Source: Terana coerulea (Eukaryota; Basidiomycota; Agaricomycetes; Polyporales; Phanerochaetaceae). Taken from it: a stretch of 64,000 nt of DNA. How positions within the stretch are numbered: position 1 is the stretch's first letter; the number at the start of each line of letters is the position of its first letter. A program made the translations under genes and the position numbers. The stretch is taken from positions 186,001-250,000 of the forward strand of contig JAKOGH010000051.1 in the NCBI GenBank assembly GCA_024811115.1, in the 5' to 3' direction. A model generated the notes under the pieces. The model ran no database searches. It saw nothing but the letters and a program-made list of their open reading frames with translations, and was not told where the DNA came from. Of this stretch, positions 59,102-64,000 are shown piece after piece.

Positions 59102-59872
59102 ATGGGCCGCCCACTCTTTTCTCAGGCTTTCACCACCCCCGCGGTCCACGTCGAGCGCGAACAGTCGGCCCAGTACGAGACGTGGTCGTACTGGAACCCG
59201 TTCGACCCAGAGTCCGACGAGTTCTTCAAGGATGCACAGGATGAGCGTGTTCTGACGCAGGAGGAGCTTCAGGAGCTCGCGCAGGCGGTCGTGCGCGGCG
59301 CCAGCCCCGTGGTGGTCGAGGGAGCGGGCAGCAGCAGCTCCAGCGAGGCAAGCTCCAGCGGCCGCGGCACGCCGACGCAGGAGGACGACGGGCTGTCCGT
59401 CGAGGAGCTCGAGCTCGAGTACCGCCGCCGCGTCGCGCATCGCGCACCGCGCACTCCCCAAGAAGACGACGGCCACACGTACCGCGCCGCGCACACCGCG
59501 CGCGCGCAGACGTCGTACATCCGCACCGCGTACTTTGTCGAGCCGCCGTCGCGCTCGCCGTCGCCGCCCCCACTCGCGTTCGCGCGCGCCGAGATTGCCC
59601 CTGAGCCCGTCAGCGTCGCGCCCACTCCCGCCACGCCAGCACGCTCGAACCCGATACCCATCCCCGCGCGTCCGTCCACGCCGCCAAACACCACGACCTA
59701 CTCGTTCGGTAGTCCCTCACCGCCGCCGTCGGTAACGCCGCGGCTCTACACGTGGGCGTCCCGCACGACGCTGCCCCCGATCGGCTCCCCGGGCAGCCCG
59801 CTCCCCAACCACAGCGCGCGCCGGTCCTTTGCGCACATCACCCCCTCGTCCGCGGCGCGCATCCTGCTCTAG
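59102..59872 (+). CDS. Ser/Pro-rich orphan protein
   Basis: Single uninterrupted frame of 256 codons with a good start context (ACCATGG) and strong GC bias at third positions. N-terminal 60 residues are acidic and aromatic (YETWSYWNPFDPESDEFF, a possible short folded or binding segment, followed by TQEELQELAQAVV). The rest is low-complexity: SSSSSEASSSGRGTP, a charged stretch VEELELEYRRR, then Pro/Ser/Thr-rich sequence to the end. No signal peptide or membrane segment. I do not recognise it; such disordered proteins are common in agaricomycetes and often restricted to them. Confidence 0.65.
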   Translation: MGRPLFSQAFTTPAVHVEREQSAQYETWSYWNPFDPESDEFFKDAQDERVLTQEELQELAQAVVRGASPVVVEGAGSSSSSEASSSGRGTPTQEDDGLSVEELELEYRRRVAHRAPRTPQEDDGHTYRAAHTARAQTSYIRTAYFVEPPSRSPSPPPLAFARAEIAPEPVSVAPTPATPARSNPIPIPARPSTPPNTTTYSFGSPSPPPSVTPRLYTWASRTTLPPIGSPGSPLPNHSARRSFAHITPSSAARILL

Positions 59873-61078
59873 ACTAGACGCAGCCACTCTTAGATGGGTC
59901 TAGATCTTTATATTTCCACGGGCTCATCGCAGTATGCTTCTGTTACGCCTTCATCTACGCTCTCTTGCCCGGCCATATATCATTATATGCGTATGCTCCA
60001 CATGCCCTGCGTTCCTTCCCGCTTTCTGTGACGGTCTTTCCTGGTGCTCGGTCATGGCCTTTTACTACCTGGTACTCTTGCGTGTATCCTCAAAGCGCTC
60101 CCTCCACCATCTGTTGTCGTCCTACATTGTATCTAGACCCTATACTCTACATCTCTTGCTGTATCAAAATAACTCGCTTAGTACCTTCCTTCCCTGCTTG
60201 ACCCCGCTCTGAGATGCGACCTCGATCCTGGTCAGGATTTCGCAGGCTACCGTGCTGTCTGGGCCACAGACCATAGAATATTGAATGGCGGATTATCGTG
60301 GTATGTTTCCGTTGGTTAATGCTATTGAACGATGCCTAGAGCTTACAGACTTCAGGCCTCGGCGACAGGGTGTCATCGAATACTATAGTGGGTCCGCCCG
60401 TAAGTCTGGTCTGCGGTGAAGGTTGACGGTAACGCCGATCAGGAGGGAGCTCCGTGTCTGACGTGGCACGCATACGGGCATACTTGTACGCCTATTTCAC
60501 CTGCCTTCATCGTGTTACGTATCTAAGTCCGCTGCCTTGTACATAGCAGGACGTCTCGTCCCCCTGATATACAAACACTCTGAGCATGTGCCGTACGTAC
60601 CGAGGAATCACCAGATTCAAGTCTATGTCGTGACCTGCAAAGCGGCCGTCAAGTGCGTGGACGCGTACCTGTTTTTATGTGTCTGGTTCGCTGCACAATG
60701 CTATACTCTGTTTTAATATGCTGAGGTATCAAGGCGTCGCCTTGCTCGCCCGACTGCTTAGAAATCACAAACCGTGACATAGCAGGAGTGAACGGGAAGG
60801 GAGATATATGATTCTGCCGCAAGTGAATGACACTTCCCAAAAGGTACGAGCCACTCTCGCTGTATGGTTTTATTTTTGAGTGATTGTTTTATAATTTGGG
60901 CAGAGAACATCACGTCCTGACGAGCATCCCCGGCACGTATTCAGCATTCTAAGCTCCTGCAGAGGAGTAGCGGAGATGGGCATAATTCCCGTACTTCACC
61001 CACGAGTACGCAGCTGGTTGCTGGGCATACGAGAACCAGACAGCGCGAAGATATATCGAATTTCAGCTGCTTGTCCCA
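59873..61078. other. Intergenic, no gene recognised
   Basis: 3' flank of the orphan gene (pyrimidine-rich to about 60200), then average sequence with short frames only. It ends where the right arm of the inverted duplication begins. Confidence 0.5.
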
Positions 61079-61090
61079 AACCGAAGCGCG

Positions 61091-61175
61091 CGAACCGAAC
61101 CATTCGAAGACGCGTCCCAAAACAGACAGCCTCTAGCCTTTTATGGCAGGTGTTCTGAAAGCGGCGGGTATGTTT
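61091..61175 (+). promoter_or_regulatory. Conserved upstream block, family member C
   Basis: Third copy of the block found upstream of members A and B; begins CGAACCGAACCATTCGAAGA and ends GCGGCGGGTATGTTT. A weak TATA-like CAGATAAAGG follows at about 61226. Confidence 0.6.
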
Positions 61176-61401
61176 AACTGTTTGGCCTCGTTTTGGCTGC
61201 GACGGCTGACCGACGGTTAACAAACAGATAAAGGGGGGATTCTGAACCAACCACCTCCCTCACCTCGACCATCACCTTCCCCGCGTTCCCTCAAGTGCAG
61301 CCGCCCGCAGCGCCCCCACCCTTCACTGTCTCGGTACTCAGCGTAGCCCAACACACATCCACAGTCGACACCTTGACAAGTCTTCACAAGCCAAGCCCAT
61401 C

Positions 61402-64000
61402 ATGCTTCCCATCGTCTTCGTCGGTCTCGCCGTGTTCTGCGCCGGCACCGGCTACTTCTCCGCCTTGTCGCTCGTTTCCAGGGGCAAGGGGTCCAGCAAG
61501 AAGCTCCGCAAGTGGATCAAGGGCGTCAAGACGCACTCGAAGCGTCTTGGACGCAAGCTTCTCTCGGGGCCGAAGCGTCGCCAGCTATCCAAGATGTCGG
61601 TTGGCAAGTTCTCGGTCGACAAGGGTCGGGCTGCGTCCAACGTGTCGACGCTCCCCACGGTCGACTTTTGTTCCTGTTCGCCGCGCTCCTGCGGTTGTCT
61701 CGCTTCCTGGGGTCATCAGCTTTGGATCCTTCCTTTCTGCGCCTATCGATGTCGCCGCGCCTGGTGTATGCGCGGTCCCCAGCACCACCCTCCTTGCGCC
61801 TCCTCCCCCAGTCACCTCCCTCGTCGTATATTCCCTCGGCCTCAGGTTGTGGACCCACGCCCTGTCCTGCAGACCTGTTCAGCGCGCTTTATCTTGGACA
61901 CCCGGCCCTCGCCCGCAGATGCTGTTGCTCTCTCATTCAAGCATGTCGCCCTCGACCTCTCCGCTGCCGCCGCATGGGCCGCGTCTGTTGTCTCTGCAAG
62001 CGTGTTCGGTGGTCCTCTCGCATTGGGGCACTCGTCGACGCTTGCTCCGTTCACCAACACGACATTCCTCCCGCCCGTTGGCAAGATCAGCGCTGGCGGT
62101 TGCGACTGGGAGGAGGTTGGCGCGATGGGGATCGGTGCGATAGGAGTGGTGGCTGTGGTTGCAGGGCTTGCGTTTGTATCATCGAGGAATGAGAAGCGAA
62201 AGGTAAGCTCTTCGCCGGGGCATGACTCTACAGACTGCTGACAAGCATTACTCTCTGCTTCTAGACCAAGACCAAGCAGCGCAAGACCAAGACCAAGTCT
62301 CGGTCAGATGCCGTCTTCTCTGAAGTCGCCAAGTCCCCGTCATTTGTCACGAGCCCTGTGACACTTTGTGTGTTCAAGGAGATGGCAACATTTATCGATA
62401 GCCTCATCTACCAGGGCGTTTCTACTGGACCGCCGACTTCGGCTTTCGACATCAACATCGAGGTCGTCGACGTTTTGCCACGGATGCCCGAGGTGTGGAT
62501 CTACGACACGGTCGACTTCAGCACCCACCCCGAGCTTGTCAGCGCGGAGCTTGTGGATGCCGGTTATGATGCTTCTTCGTGCGTCGAGGCGCTATGCGCT
62601 TTTGTCCCGATACCGGTTTGTGTGCCAGTGGTAGCTGAAGATAAGGTAAGCATCGCTGTTGTGTGTAGTCCCTCGTGCTTCTCTAACAAACATTTGGCTC
62701 GAACAGAAGTTCGGTGAAGCTCCGCCCGTAGCGGCTGCGGCGGTCAAGGTATGTGTTCTGCTACATGCGGAGGTGCACATAGTGACAACTTATTGATTGG
62801 CATCCAGGTTCCCATTGCGACTCCAACCCGAATTACGGAGGCCCAGAGGCTTCACGAGGGCGCTCTATCGGTTATCAGGCACCTCTTCGCCGTCCCTCCG
62901 AGCGGACTTCACGAGGGCGCATTGAAGAGCATTCGGTGTCTGTTCAGCCCTCCCGTTGCGTCTGTAGCGACCGACTCTTTGCACATGGGCGCCCTCAAGA
63001 CGATCCATGCCCTCTTCCGCCTTCCTGACACCACGGCTTCCCAGCGCGGCTATGTCCGCACGACCACGTACAAGTACCGCCACGCGCGCCGCGGGAGACT
63101 CTGCATTGGCCGATCGTCTGCGTGGCTGGGTGGAGCACATCGAGCACGCCCCTCGACGTGAGTAGTTTCCACATCCTCTCCGTGCTTACCTTGCTGACTG
63201 ATACTACTCTAGCCGTTCCAGTTCAGAGCAGGACCCGTCGTGGCGATGAGAAGATTCGGATAGAAGGCCGGGAAATCAAGAAGCTGCACGAGGCGCTTCG
63301 TACGACTTGTGCGCGGGCGGCGAGCGAGGAGCGCAAGCAGCTCGATGAAGCAACGGCTATAGTCGTTGTCGGACCCTGGCAGGTCCCCGTCCGTGCAGCA
63401 GGCCAGGCTGCGCTCGTGCAGGACTTCCCGCATGACTTCCCACGCCCTCAGTTCGCCACACCTCACAAGACCCCACACCGCGGCCATGGCTCGTCGCAGA
63501 GGACCACCCGTCGTCACTCGGACGCATTTGTGACTCTCGGGAGGGAGTACTCTTCGGTCGCGAAGCAAGTACCTGTGGATGACCGCCTTGTCTCCCCGTC
63601 CCATGTGGCCCTACTCGACAAGTCCTCTCAGCGTTACCGCGAGCTCGACAGCAAGAAGTCTCGAGGGTACTTGGACCAATTCGTGACGCCCAATAAGCAT
63701 GATGACTGCCTTGGTATGGACTCGGCGGTCCCTGGAGATATGAAGAAGGAGCGAGAGGTGCGGCCATCGTGGTCGATGTTCGACGTGGTTATGAGGCCTG
63801 CGTTCGAGAACATGGGTGGTACGTCTGACTGCGCCCTACTGTCATCCGCATATACTGACACTTTTACCTCGTGTAGTTTGCGATCCTTCCTGGGAACGCG
63901 ATGAGGAACTTATGATGCGCAAGATCAGCCCAAATGCGAGGAACAAGACCGCCTCAGGCCGGCAAGCCAAGACTGTGAAGAAGACAAACGAGGAATACGA
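61402..64000 (+). pseudogene. Unrec. repeat-protein family, member C (partial, one clear frameshift)
   Basis: Exons 61402-62202, 62265-62645, 62707-62748, 62808-63157, 63213-63818 and 63877 to the window end. Exon 1 is one open frame from the N-terminal anchor through the second hydrophobic segment (GIGAIGVVAVVAGLAFVSS), although relative to member B two insertions (near 61670 and 61808) put its middle 45 residues in another phase. Exon 2 codes TKTKQRKTKTKSRS and a conserved acidic domain (FDINIEVVDVLPRMPEVW). Exon 4 has the three helix-like repeats, then one extra G in GGG at 63093-63095 shifts the frame just before the donor. Exons 5 and 6 are intact as far as seen. Without that base the gene would read through. 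Confidence 0.6.

Larger units (their letters stand above)
61079..64000 (+). repeat. Inverted duplication, right arm (runs off window)
   Basis: Reverse complement of 50042-52969 with few substitutions and several single-base indels. Contains family member C with its promoter. Confidence 0.9.

Noticed and set aside
1..64000. tRNA and rRNA genes
   Set aside because: Scanned for GGTTCGAATCC-type B boxes paired with A boxes and for conserved rRNA words; isolated GTTCGAA hits (near 4204 and 35634) have no clover-leaf context.

Overview
The window is nuclear DNA of a filamentous basidiomycete, most likely an agaricomycete. Genes are split by many 48-72 bp GT-AG introns with a CTRAC-type branch site, and the protein set fits: BCS1-like AAA chaperone, BTB/POZ and F-box genes, an allantoate-permease-type MFS carrier, RNase P subunit p40, and fungal pantothenate synthetase. 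The order is not determinable from sequence alone.

The left part (1-17.4 kb) holds no protein gene I can support. It contains two direct copies of a roughly 1.4-1.9 kb repeat 15,016 bp apart (173-2030 and 15189-17230), a GC-rich series of degenerate modules (8.3-10.0 kb), many intron-like GT..CTGAC..AG units without a long frame between them, and a 4.0 kb element at 10884-14911 with 10 bp terminal inverted repeats and a 7 bp target duplication.

The middle (17.4-48.1 kb) is gene-rich. On the minus strand there are three tandem BTB genes (one intact, two frameshifted), HMG-CoA synthase, phosphoglucomutase, NAD(P)HX dehydratase, an Fmp52/HTATIP2-like reductase (one base missing), an F-box gene and a BCS1-like ATPase. 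On the plus strand are the first member of an unrecognised repeat-protein family, a BTB pseudogene with two nonsense codons, RPP40 (with a GA-AG first intron), pantothenate synthetase (one surplus base) and a dolichyldiphosphatase. The metabolic genes serve mevalonate/sterol synthesis, sugar phosphate metabolism, nicotinamide nucleotide repair, CoA synthesis and dolichol recycling; they look like housekeeping genes that happen to be neighbours, not a cluster.

The right part (48.1-64 kb) is built on a large inverted duplication. The arms (50042-52969 and 61079-window end) each carry a further member of the unrecognised family with its promoter. Between them lie a short-chain dehydrogenase, an MFS transporter whose reading frame needs micro-exons of 7, 8 and 4 nt, and a Ser/Pro-rich orphan gene. 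A 53 bp palindrome sits 22 bp outside one arm.

Exon coordinates were worked out by hand from splice signals, reading-frame continuity and remembered family motifs; no alignment was run. Many single-base indels in homopolymers interrupt otherwise good genes, so part of the apparent pseudogenisation may be sequencing error.
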